Part shown: positions 17,250 to 26,380 of the stretch, one piece after another
How positions within the stretch are numbered: the first letter of the stretch is position 1
Layout of the letters: each line of letters begins with the position of its first letter
Assembly: GCF_022603395.1 (NCBI RefSeq)
Contig: NZ_JAIBKA010000008.1
Coordinates: forward strand, 62,001 to 126,000
Length of the DNA stretch: 64,000 nt
From: Desulfoferrobacter suflitae
GTDB lineage: Bacteria > Desulfobacterota > Syntrophobacteria > Syntrophobacterales > Syntrophobacteraceae
Reading direction: 5' to 3'
Made by a program: the position numbers and the translations under genes
Notes under the pieces: model-generated
What the model was told of the DNA's origin: nothing
What the model saw: the letters and a program-made list of their open reading frames with translations, nothing else
The model's database searches: none

Positions 17250-20200
17250 ATGTCAAAGAGTAGTCGAGGCAATGGAACCATCGGTGCGGTGCTGGTGGTC
17301 GGCGGCGGCATAGCGGGTATCCAGGCGGCACTGGATCTGGCAAATTCCGGATACTTTGTCCATCTCCTGGAAAAGGGGCCGGCCATCGGTGGAGGCATGG
17401 CGCAACTCGACAAGACCTTTCCCACCAATGAATGCGCCATGTGAATTATCTCTCCCAAGCTGGTCGAGGTCGGCCGCCATCTCAATATCAATCTTCTTAC
17501 GGGTTCACAACTGGAAAGCATCGAGGGCGAACAGGGAGACTTCCAGGTCAAAGTTCGCCGGAAGCCTCGCTACGTTGATCTGGACAAGTGCATCTCGTGC
17601 GGCGCATGCGCCGAAAAATGCCCGACTGTGGTGATTGACGCCTATAACGCCGGGCTGGGTGAACGCAAAGCCATTTACAAATATTACGCCCAGGCCATTC
17701 CATCGGCCTACGCCATTGATTCCGACAATTGCCGCCAGTTGGGTCAGGGTAAAAAGTGCGGCATTTGTGCCAAAGTGTGTCCCACCGGTGCCATCGACTA
17801 CAAGCAGAAGGAACAGATGCTGGATCTCGAAGTGGGAGCCGTGATTTTATCCACCGGCTTTCATGCTTTCGATCCCGGCCGCTTTGACACATACAATTAC
17901 GCCGGTCTTCCCAACGTCGTCACGGCCATGGAATTCGAACGTCTGCTGAGCGCCGGCGGCCCCACATCGGGCCATCTGATGCGGCCCTCGGAATTATCCT
18001 TGAAGGCGGATCTAGCCGCCGCCGAAAAAGGTCTGAGCAAACTGCACAAGCAGCTCAAACAACTCGAGGGAAAATACGGCAAGACCACCGGCGAAATGTA
18101 CGATACGTTCCAATCGGCCGGCAAGGATGACAAGGACCTGCGTCGCTGGGAGACATTGGCCGAACAGGCGACAGAGCTCGAAAATCGACTGCGCGATCTC
18201 AAGGCCAAACAGGAAACCGCCCACGAGCCGAAAAAAATCGCCTGGCTGCAGTGTGTGGGCTCGCGGGAAATCAACCAGTGCGACAATGGCTACTGCTCGG
18301 GCGTCTGTTGCATGTACGCCATCAAAGAGGCGGTGATTGCCAAAGAGCATGCCAAAGACGGGCTGGAAGCCGCCATTTTTTTCATGGACATGCGCACCTA
18401 CGGCAAAGAATTCGAGCAATATTATAATCGTGCCCAAGAAAGCGGTATTCGCTTCGTGCGCTCGCGCATCCACACTGTCGAGTCGGTGCCGGAAAATGAC
18501 AACCTGCGCCTCGGCTATGTCACCGAATCCGGCGACATGGTGAGCGAGGATTTCGACATGGTGGTGCTCTCGGTCGGCCTCGAATCTTCCCCGGAAATGC
18601 AGGATCTGGCTGCAGCCCTGGGTATTGAACTGGATCACTACAATTTTGCAGCCACCAGCAGTTTTGCTCCGGTGGCCACGTCCCGGCCGGGAGTGTTCGT
18701 GTGCGGCGTGCTGCAGGGCCCCAAAGACATTCCTCTCTCTGTCATGGAGGCGTCCGCGGCAGCTGGAGCGGCGGCCAGCAATCTTTCTTCCGCGCGCCAT
18801 ACTCTGGTGAAGGAAAAGACCTTCCCCGAGGAACGCGATGTCCGGGCGGAGCCGCCTCGCATCGGCGTTTTTGTGTGCAATTGCGGCGTCAACATTTCCA
18901 GCGTGGTGCGCGTAAAGGAAGTGGTTGAATACGCCAAGTCGTTGCCCAATGTCGTGTACGTACAGGAGAATCTTTTCTCCTGCTCGCAGGACGCCCAGGA
19001 CAAACTGGTCGAGGTGATCAAGGAGCAAGACCTCAACCGTGTGGTGGTGGCCGCGTGTTCGCCCCGCACCCACGAGCCCCTTTTCCAGGAAACCCTGCGT
19101 AACAGCGCCCTCAATAAGTACCTTTACGAACAGGCCAACATTCGCGATCAGTGTTCCTGGGTGCATGCGGGTGATCCCGATGCGGCAACGGAAAAAGCCA
19201 AAGACCTGGTGCGCATGTCTGTCTCCCGAGCGGCTCTGATCGAACCTCTTCCCATGCCTTCGGTACCCGTCACGGCCTCGGCGCTCATCGTGGGCGGTGG
19301 CGTCGCCGGCATGGTGAGCGCGCTGACGCTTGCCAAGCAAGGTTTCAAGTCCACCATCGTGGAGCAGAAGGACCGCCTGGGCGGACATGCTTTGAAGCTG
19401 AAAAAGACCTGGAAAGGTGAAGACGTTTCCGAGTTTCTGGGCAAGTTGGTGGAAGAGGTCAAGGCGGAGGCCAACATAGACGTTCTGCTCAATGCGGAAA
19501 TCAAGGACACCTCGGGGTTTGTCGGCAACTTCAAGACCACCGTCTCCTCCAATGGGACCGAAAGCCTGAAGGAAATCGAGCACGGAGTCACCATCCTGGC
19601 CACCGGTGCCCATTCCATCGCGCCGCAGGAGTATTTCTACGGCAAGAGCGAGCGCGTGTTCCGCTGGCACGAACTGGATGAGGCATGGGACAGCGACCTG
19701 GTCAAGAATGCTTCCAGCGCCGTATTCATTCAATGCGTCGGATCACGCGAACCGCAGCGGCCGCACTGCAGCAAAATCTGCTGTACCTTTTCGGTGCAAA
19801 AGGCGGTGGAGCTCAAGGAGCGCAATCCCGACATGGATGTCTACATTCTCTACCGCGACATCCGCACCTACGGGGAGCGCGAAGACCTGTACAAGGAGGC
19901 ACGCCGGCGCGGCGTCATCTTCGTGCGCTTCGACACCGACCACAAGCCGGTGGTCGAACAGGTGGAGGGGGGTCTGCAGGTGACGGTGATCGACCATATC
20001 CTGCGTCGACCGATCACCTTGAAAGCGGATTTCGCTACCCTGGCGAGCGCCATCGAAACCCGAGATATTGCCGGCCTGGCGCAGCAGTTCAAGGTGCCCG
20101 TGAGTCAGGACAATTTCTTCCTGGAAGTGCACATGAAACTGCGCCCCGTCGACTTTGCCACCGACGGTGTGTTCGTGTGCGGGCTTGCCCACTACCCCAA

Positions 20201-20528
20201 ACCCATTGATGAAAGCATCGCCCAGGCTCAGGCGGCGGCCGCCCGCGCAGCAACCATTCTTGCGCAAAAGAGCATCGAAGTGGAAGGGGTTGTCTCCACT
20301 GTCGACGAGACCCTGTGCCGCGGCTGCGGCAAGTGTGTCGAGGTGTGTCCCTATGGGGCGCCGCAATTGGTCGAGGTGGCCCAAGATGTGCACGTTTCCA
20401 GAATACAGGAAGCGTTGTGCAAAGGATGTGGCGCCTGCGCCGTGGCCTGCCCCACAGGGGCGGCGGCCATACGCCACTTCAACGACCGAGAAGTGCTCAC
20501 CATGGTCGAAGCGGCTCTGTGTGAATAG
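17250..20528 (+). CDS. hdrA: Double-module HdrA fusion, selenocysteine-containing (TGA at 17442-17444)
   Basis: Read through one in-frame TGA, the gene encodes 1092 residues starting at ATG 17250 after TTAGGAGG. Module 1: FAD Rossmann loop [13 protein letters not shown], the HdrA motif [15 protein letters not shown] with Sec65 where most HdrA have Cys, a ferredoxin motif at Cys114, a second Cys group near 161-177 and IQCVGSRE-type Cys. Module 2 starts near residue 534 ([14 protein letters not shown]), with a second FAD loop near 678 and two C-terminal [4Fe-4S] motifs near 1022 and 1057. HdrA is the flavin bifurcation subunit of heterodisulfide-reductase-type complexes. Cytosolic. It is followed 39 bp later by mvhD. 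The TGA is flanked on both sides by conserved HdrA sequence in the same frame, which argues against a pseudogene. Confidence 0.9.
17462..17475 (+). promoter_or_regulatory. Candidate SECIS hairpin for Sec65 of the HdrA fusion
   Basis: GGTCG (17462-17466) pairs with CGGCC (17471-17475, one G-U pair) around the loop AGGT. The stem starts 17 nt after the TGA. Bacterial SelB recognises a short hairpin with G and U in its apical loop about this far from the codon. The call rests on position and shape; the stem is short. Confidence 0.55.
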
Positions 20529-20567
20529 AAGGTCATAAATCTAACCAGCAAGACGGAAAGAGGGATC

Positions 20568-20987
20568 ATGACTGCTGAGTTCGAGCCCAAAATTATCGCT
20601 TTTTGTTGCAACTGGTGTGCCTATGCCGGTGCAGATCTGGCTGGCGTCAGCCGCATTCAATATCCCCCGAACATCCGCGTGATTCGGGTGATGTGTTCCG
20701 GCCGCGTCTCCCCCGATTTTATATTGAGAGCTTTTCAGCTGGGGGCGGACGGCGTGTTGGTGAGCGGCTGACATATCGGTGACTGCCATTACCTGGATGG
20801 TAATGAAAAAGCTCAGCGCATGGTGAGCATGACCCGCGAATTGCTCTCACTCATGGGCATCGATAACGAGCGTTTGGCACTGGAATGGGTTTCTTCCGCG
20901 GAAGGCGCGCGCTTTGCCGAAATAGTCACGTCCTTCACCAACAAGATAAAACAGCTGGGAAAATCTAGTCTGGGAGTGGCTGCATGA
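20568..20987 (+). CDS. mvhD: MvhD-like hydrogenase/Hdr iron-sulfur subunit, selenocysteine at residue 68 (TGA 20769-20771)
   Basis: Read through the TGA the protein has 139 residues. MvhD carries a [2Fe-2S] cluster and passes electrons between a dehydrogenase or hydrogenase and HdrA. The family motifs are all present: [26 protein letters not shown], then [15 protein letters not shown], where U replaces the Cys of the usual GCHxGDCHY motif. Everything after the TGA ([18 protein letters not shown]) is conserved MvhD sequence, so recoding is far more likely than truncation. The stop overlaps the next start (ATGA), showing coupling with hdrD. Methanococcal VhuD is a known selenoprotein of the same family. 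Confidence 0.9.
20787..20805 (+). promoter_or_regulatory. Candidate SECIS hairpin for Sec68 of MvhD-1
   Basis: CATTACC (20787-20793) and GGTAATG (20799-20805) form a perfect 7-bp stem with the loop TGGAT, starting 15 nt after the TGA. The stem also codes for conserved MvhD residues. The loop lacks an adjacent GU, so its fit to known SelB sites is partial. Confidence 0.55.
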
Positions 20988-22108
20988 ATATCGAAGAAGC
21001 TGTAAAGACATACCAAACCTATTACTGTCTGGACTGCGGGGTGTGCACCGGCAGCTGCCCGGTTTCCCGAATACTGCCCAGCTTTTCGCCACGGCTCATC
21101 GTAGAAAAAGCGCTGCTCGATCTTGGCGACGAATTGCTCAAGGACCCGGAGCTGTGGTCCTGTCTGACCTGCAGCCGCTGTTTCGAGCGCTGTCCGGCCA
21201 AAATCAATTTCCCCGAGTTCATGCGCTGCCTGCGCGAAGAGGCGACCAGGCGCGGCACCAAACCGGTCTATTCCCACCATGGCATGCTGCAGACCATCAT
21301 GGAATTGCAGACCCGGGGAATCCATCAGAAAAAGACCGAGTGGGCCAAGGAAGCCGGCAAAGTGGCGGCAAGCGGCGACACGTTCTTTTTTGTCGGGTGC
21401 ATGCCCTATTTTGACGTCATATTCCGGGACCTGGGAGTTGACAGCCTGACGGTCAGCCGCAATGTGATCAAAATTTTAAACGCTGCCGGCATTGAGCCTG
21501 TGGTTTCCGATGAGGAAGCCTGCTGCGGGCACGACATGCTGTGGAACGGCAAGCCGGAGATTTTTAAGAAGCTTGCCGAGAAGAACCTCGACGTCATACG
21601 CCAGGCAGGGGCCAAGCGGGTGATCTTCAACTGCCCGGAAGGCTACTACACGTTCAGGCATCACTATCCGGAATTTTTCGGGGAGCTCGGCTTGGAAATC
21701 ATCCATTTTTACGATTTCGTTCAGGACATGATCAAGCAGGGGGCTTTACAGCTCAGCAACGGCACAGGCGCCGTCACCTACCACGATCCCTGCCGGCTGG
21801 GCCGAATGGCCAAGATTTATGAGGGACCGCGTCATATCCTGCAAACCCTGGCCGATGGTCATTTCCATGAGATGGAGAGAAACAGAGAAAACGCCGTCTG
21901 CTGTGGGACCAGCGGCTGGGCCAATTGTTCCAGCGGATCGAAGCAGATCCAGGTGGAACGATTGAAGGAAGCAAAGCACACGGGAGCGCAGACTCTGGTG
22001 ACGGCCTGCCCCAAATGCACCATTCATCTGAGCTGTGCGCTTAACAACATGGACATGGATCTGCAGATCAAAGACCTCACCACACTGATCGCAGAGAGCA
22101 TGGACTGA
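20984..22108 (+). CDS. hdrD: HdrD-like (HdrC-HdrB fusion) Fe-S oxidoreductase
   Basis: The 374-residue protein has an N-terminal HdrC-like part with two ferredoxin motifs ([12 protein letters not shown] near 15, [12 protein letters not shown] near 61) and a C-terminal part with two CCG domains. The second CCG domain is complete ([20 protein letters not shown]). The first has EACCGHD but ends NCPEG, so its last Cys is missing. In Hdr enzymes these domains hold the noncubane clusters that reduce disulfides. It overlaps mvhD by 4 bp and precedes hdrA by 19 bp, so it is part of the same complex. The physiological disulfide in this bacterium is unknown. Confidence 0.88.
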   Translation: MNIEEAVKTYQTYYCLDCGVCTGSCPVSRILPSFSPRLIVEKALLDLGDELLKDPELWSCLTCSRCFERCPAKINFPEFMRCLREEATRRGTKPVYSHHGMLQTIMELQTRGIHQKKTEWAKEAGKVAASGDTFFFVGCMPYFDVIFRDLGVDSLTVSRNVIKILNAAGIEPVVSDEEACCGHDMLWNGKPEIFKKLAEKNLDVIRQAGAKRVIFNCPEGYYTFRHHYPEFFGELGLEIIHFYDFVQDMIKQGALQLSNGTGAVTYHDPCRLGRMAKIYEGPRHILQTLADGHFHEMERNRENAVCCGTSGWANCSSGSKQIQVERLKEAKHTGAQTLVTACPKCTIHLSCALNNMDMDLQIKDLTTLIAESMD

Positions 22109-22127
22109 TACTTTTGAGAGGTGTAGC

Positions 22128-23672
22128 GTGAACAACGATGTATTGGTAATCGGCGGTGGAATCGCCGGAATTCAGGCCGCTCTGGATTTGGCCGAAATGG
22201 GGGTCCAGGTGCACATGGTGGAGAAGCTCCCGAGCATCGGGGGCAAAATGGCCCAGCTGGACAAGACCTTTCCCACCAACGACTGCGCCATCTGAATTCT
22301 GTCGCCTAAGTTGCTGGATGTCGGTCGACATCCCCGCATCAACCTGCTCGCTTACAGCGAAGTGGAAAACGTCAGTGGCGATGCCGGAAATTTCCGGGTC
22401 AAGGTGCGCAAGAAGGCCCGCTTTGTCAACGAAGACCTGTGTACCGGCTGTGGTACCTGCGCGGAAAAGTGCCCGACCATGACAGTGGACGTGTTCAACG
22501 CGGAACTGGGCAGCCGCAAGGCCATCTACAAATATTTCCCGCAAGGCATCCCTTCCATCTACACGATCGATAAGGATGCCTGCCGTCAGTTGGGCCAGGG
22601 CAAGAAATGCGGCATCTGTGCCAAGGTCTGCCAGGCCAAGGCCGTCGATTTCGAACAGAATGATGGCGAGATCCAGCTCCATGTGGGTGCCATTGTGGTG
22701 GCAACGGGCTATGACGTCTTCGATCCTTCCGTCATCCCCGAACATGGCTATGGACGTATCGCCAATGTGGTGACGGCTCTCGAGTTCGAACGGCTGTTGA
22801 GCGCCAGCGGTCCGACCGCCGGTCACCTGGATCGGCCTTCGGATATGGCCCTGGAAAAGGAAATCGACGACCTGGAAAAAGAGCACAAAAAACTGAGCCG
22901 CCAACTCAAGCAGCTGGAAGAAAAGCACGGCAAATCTTCCGCTCAAGTGATGGACCTGGTGAAGTCCGGTGCGGCAGCCGCCGATAAGGATCTGCACAAT
23001 TGGGCTGCATCCGCCGAAAGATTCGGCGAGTTGGAAGCTCGACTGGAACCGATGCGGCAAAAGATCGGGGCGGCGCAACCCGCCAAGAAGCTGGCTTTCA
23101 TCCAGTGCGTGGGATCGCGCGATTTTCGCTTCAATAAATTCTGTTCCTCCTACTGCTGCATGCATTCGGTCAAGGAAGCGATGATTGCCAACGAGCACGA
23201 CAATGAGGTTTCTTCATCGATTTTCTGTATGGACCTTCGCGCCGTTGGCCGCGGCTTTGAAGAATACAAGCTGCGTGGCGGCAAACAGGCCAATATCAAG
23301 TATGTGCGCGGCCGGGTCGCCGAGATCACCGAAGACGACGCGCTAAACCCGGTGGTGTGGTTCGAATCCACAACCAGTCGCCAGGTACTGCACGAAACCT
23401 TCGATATGGTCGTCCTGGCCACGGCCTGTGTGCCCACCGCCGGCACCCCCAAGCTTGCAGAACTGCTGGGGATCGAACTGGATTCCAACGGCTTCTTCAA
23501 GACCGATCCTCTGGCGCCACTCAATGCAACACGGGATGGAATCTTCGTGTGCGGCTGCGCTCAGGGCCCCATGGACATCCCCGAATCCGTTGCTCAGGCA
23601 AGCAGCGCGGCAGCTCGTGCCGCTGAAGTTGTTGCGCCCGCCCGACAGGTGGCTGCCGCAGGATCTCAATAA
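22128..23672 (+). CDS. hdrA: HdrA, selenocysteine at residue 56 (TGA 22293-22295)
   Basis: Starting at GTG 22128 (GAGAGG upstream), the gene encodes 514 residues when the TGA is read as Sec. The order matches the first half of the HdrA fusion: [28 protein letters not shown], ferredoxin motif at about Cys105, CGICAKVC near 161, IQCVGSRD and a [14 protein letters not shown] segment near the end. It is a single-module HdrA, expected to bind FAD and [4Fe-4S] clusters. It lacks the C-terminal two-cluster ferredoxin domain, which is instead on the next gene 16 bp downstream. The two genes together match the upstream fusion in layout. Confidence 0.9.
22316..22333 (+). promoter_or_regulatory. Candidate SECIS hairpin for Sec56 of HdrA-2
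   Basis: GGATGTC (22316-22322) and GACATCC (22327-22333) form a perfect 7-bp stem with the four-base loop GGTC, starting 20 nt after the TGA. Loop bases G and U, stem length and distance all fit bacterial SECIS elements. It is the best formed of the four. Confidence 0.7.
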
Positions 23673-23688
23673 CAGATGAGGTGTTAAA

Positions 23689-25374
23689 TTGGCTGAAGAA
23701 ATACGTATTGGAGTATTTGTCTGCGACTGTGGCAGCAACATTGCCGGCTACCTCAAGGTGAGCGAACTGGCCGAATATGCCAAGACGCTGCCCAACGTCG
23801 TGTACGTAAAGGAAAATCTTTATACCTGTTCGGAGAGCGGCATTAACGAAATCAAGGCGGCCGTCAAGGAACAAGATCTCAATCGGGTGGTGGTCGCATC
23901 CTGCACCCCCAGAACCCATGAGCCTCTGTTCCGCGAAACATGCGCCGAAGGCGGGCTCAATCCCTACCTGTTTGAAATGGTGAACATCCGCGATCAATGT
24001 TCGTGGGTCCACATGCAGGAAAAGGAAGAAGGCACCGCCAAGGCCAAGGATCTCATCCGCATGGGGGTCGCCAAGGCAAGCCTGCTGCAGCCTCAGGAAC
24101 CCATCGAATCGCCCATGGACCCGCGTGCCATGGTGATCGGCGGCGGCATCAGCGGTATGACCTCGGCACTGGCTCTGGCCAATCGCGGCTACCAGGTGAC
24201 TCTGGTGGAAAAGGCGGCGGAGCTGGGCGGTTTGCTGCTGCAACTGGACAAGATCGGTCCTGCCAATGCGGATGCTGCATCTGTGGCGGAAAAACACGCC
24301 CAGCAGGTGCAAGGCCACCCCAAGATCAAGACCCTGACAGCAACTAAGATCGATGCGATCAACGGCTACATTGGCAATTTCAAGGTGACCACGTCCACCA
24401 ATGGAGTGCAGGAAGAATTCGGTGTAGGGGTCATCGTGGTGGCGACCGGGGCTCGCGTCCTCAAACCTGTCGGCCTGTTCAACTATGACGGCGAAAAAGT
24501 GATCACACAGCTGGAACTGGAGAGCCTGTTCAAAAAAGGCGCATTCAACGCCAAGAATGTGGTCATGATCCAGTGTGTCGGCGCGCGCAACGAAGAACGC
24601 AAGTACTGCTCGCGTATCTGCTGCATGGTGGCCATCAAGAACGCCATCGCCATCAAGGAGCGCAGCCCGGACACCGGCGTTCACATCCTCTACCGCGACA
24701 TCCAGGCCTACGGCACGGAAAATGAGGAGCTCTATCAATACGCCAAGCAGCTCGGCGTGCGCTTTCTAAAATATGATCAGGCCAAGCCGCCCAAGGTCGA
24801 GGAGGGCAGGGTCACGGTTTATCATCATCTTCTGGGCAGAGACCTGGAGCTTCCGGTTGACCTGGTAGTGCTCTCGACGCCGCTCATCGCCGGGGAAGAC
24901 AACGAGACGATTTCCAGGTTGCTGAGAGTCTCTTTGGACGAAAACAAGTTCTTCCTGGAAGGACACGTGAAACTGAAGCCCTTGGATTTCGCCAATGACG
25001 GCATCTATCTGTGCGGCAACGCGCACTACCCGGCAACGGTTCGGGAAGCCATTTCACAGGCACTGGGCGCGGCCTCGCGCGCTTCCATTCCGCTCTCCAG
25101 AGACGTCATGACCGTCGAGCCCATCGTCTCTACCCTGGTGGATGAAGACGCCTGCCGCGGCTGCGGCCTGTGTGTTGCCCTGTGTCCCTACGGCGCGCTG
25201 GAAATCGTGCGCACCGAGAAGGGCCGCAAGGTCAAAGTGATTCCGGTTGCCTGCAAGGGCTGCGGCGTTTGTGCAGCCACCTGCTATCAACATGCGCTGA
25301 CCATCAATTCCTATACCGATGAGCAGATCGGCCAGCAGATCGAAGCCTTTCTGGAAACGGGAACCGAAGGCTGA
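23689..25374 (+). CDS. hdrA: HdrA-like FAD/Fe-S protein, second-module type
   Basis: The 561-residue protein begins at TTG 23689 (GAGGTG upstream). It corresponds to the second half of the 17250 fusion: RIGVFVCDCGSNIAG at the N-terminus, DQCSWVHM, a FAD loop VIGGGISGMTSAL near 147, IQCVGARNEE, YRDIQAYGTENEELY and C-terminal ferredoxin motifs CRGCGLCVALCP (about 488) and CKGCGVCAATC (about 521). It lacks the Cys/Sec motif (TFPTNxC) of the first-module type. It resembles QmoB and HdrA from sulfate reducers in this layout. It is likely to form a complex with the preceding HdrA. Confidence 0.88.
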   Translation: MAEEIRIGVFVCDCGSNIAGYLKVSELAEYAKTLPNVVYVKENLYTCSESGINEIKAAVKEQDLNRVVVASCTPRTHEPLFRETCAEGGLNPYLFEMVNIRDQCSWVHMQEKEEGTAKAKDLIRMGVAKASLLQPQEPIESPMDPRAMVIGGGISGMTSALALANRGYQVTLVEKAAELGGLLLQLDKIGPANADAASVAEKHAQQVQGHPKIKTLTATKIDAINGYIGNFKVTTSTNGVQEEFGVGVIVVATGARVLKPVGLFNYDGEKVITQLELESLFKKGAFNAKNVVMIQCVGARNEERKYCSRICCMVAIKNAIAIKERSPDTGVHILYRDIQAYGTENEELYQYAKQLGVRFLKYDQAKPPKVEEGRVTVYHHLLGRDLELPVDLVVLSTPLIAGEDNETISRLLRVSLDENKFFLEGHVKLKPLDFANDGIYLCGNAHYPATVREAISQALGAASRASIPLSRDVMTVEPIVSTLVDEDACRGCGLCVALCPYGALEIVRTEKGRKVKVIPVACKGCGVCAATCYQHALTINSYTDEQIGQQIEAFLETGTEG

Positions 25375-25478
25375 GACCAACTGCAAGGCAGAACTTCCGC
25401 GATAAAACGCAGCGCAGGGCTTCGGCCCCGGTGCTGCACAGTAGAACTGGAATTTTTAACTGTTAGGAGGCGAAGCTA

Positions 25479-26273
25479 ATGTCAGACTTTACTCCCAAAA
25501 TCCTGGTGCTTTGCTGTACCTGGTGAGGTTACGCTGCGGCTGACTTCGCTGGAGTTTCCAGGATGCAATATACGACGGATGTGCGAATCATCCGGCTGAT
25601 GTGTACGGGGCGAGTGGATCCACCCATGCTGGCCGATGCTTTCATGAAGGGTGCAGACGGGGTGATGGTGGTGGGATGCCATTTCGGAGATTGCCATTAC
25701 ATTACCGGCAATTACCAAGGAAAAATCAAGGTCGGGCTGGCCAGTCGTACGCTGGATTATGTGGGATTGAACCCCCGGCGGGTCTCCTTCAGCCAGTGTT
25801 CGTCCGCCGAAGGCGAGCGCTTCGTCAACATGGTGAGCGCCTTTGATCAAACGATACGAGAACTGGGGCCCCTCGGAAATGCCGAGCGTGTCGCCCTCCC
25901 GGAGCTTAAAGACAAACTTGCCATAGCCAAGACGGTGCTGAGCCGAGAAAAAATCCGCTGGGTGGTGGGTAAGTTCACCGAATTCACCACCACCGGCAAC
26001 AAGTATGGCGAGCGTTTTACCGAACACGAAATGTGGCGCACTCTGGACACCATCATCATGGATGAGGTGGCCACTTACGAGATTCTTCGAGAATTGGAAA
26101 ACGCTCCCGCTTCGGCCAAGGAAATGGCAGCCAAGCTCAAGTTGCCGCCACCTCACGTGCTGAAGTATGTGCTCGCGCTGCAGCGTCGAGGTTTTGTGGG
26201 ATTGGCCGAGATAGACGGAACCTCACCCCGCTATCAGATCGTTGACCCCATGGCAAAAGAAGAGGCTGCATAA
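25479..26273 (+). CDS. mvhD: MvhD-like subunit with selenocysteine at residue 16 (TGA 25524-25526) and C-terminal winged-helix-like domain
   Basis: ATG 25479 has a strong TTAGGAGG site. The protein (264 residues with Sec) has MvhD motifs: CCTWU-GYAAADFAGVSR, where U replaces the second Cys of the usual CxWC motif, IRLMCTGRVDPP, and an intact GCHFGDCHYITGN. The start lies only 15 codons before the TGA, and no downstream start would keep the first conserved motif. After residue 145 there is extra sequence, and residues about 195-255 (TYEILRELE, SAKEMAAKLKL, VLKYVLALQRRGFV) look like a winged helix. MvhD links an electron donor to HdrA. The added domain may mediate subunit contact or regulation. 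Confidence 0.88.
25549..25561 (+). promoter_or_regulatory. Candidate SECIS hairpin for Sec16 of MvhD-2
   Basis: CTGGA (25549-25553) pairs with TCCAG (25557-25561) around GTT, 22 nt after the TGA. The stem is short, but the loop contains GU. It overlaps codons for the conserved AGVSR segment. Confidence 0.45.
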
Positions 26274-26380
26274 TCGGTTGGTTTTAAAGTTTTGAGTCCG
26301 CTGTTCCCAATTCATCGCGGATTGGGATAACCCGAAAGTCAAGTTGCGGGGCTCAGAACTAATAACCCTGGAGGATGACT

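Noticed and set aside
18012-19733. Long minus-strand open frame (573 codons) across the first hdrA
   Set aside because: It lies opposite a well-supported gene with strong motifs. GC-rich coding strands often produce long antisense frames. No family features or ribosome site are visible.
23521-24738. Long minus-strand frame (405 codons) opposite hdrA genes
   Set aside because: Shadow of the FAD-protein genes; His-rich composition typical of antisense translation.
17250-26273. Reading the four TGA codons as frameshifts or pseudogenes
   Set aside because: Conserved family sequence continues in frame on both sides, each TGA sits at a conserved Cys, and candidate SECIS hairpins follow each.
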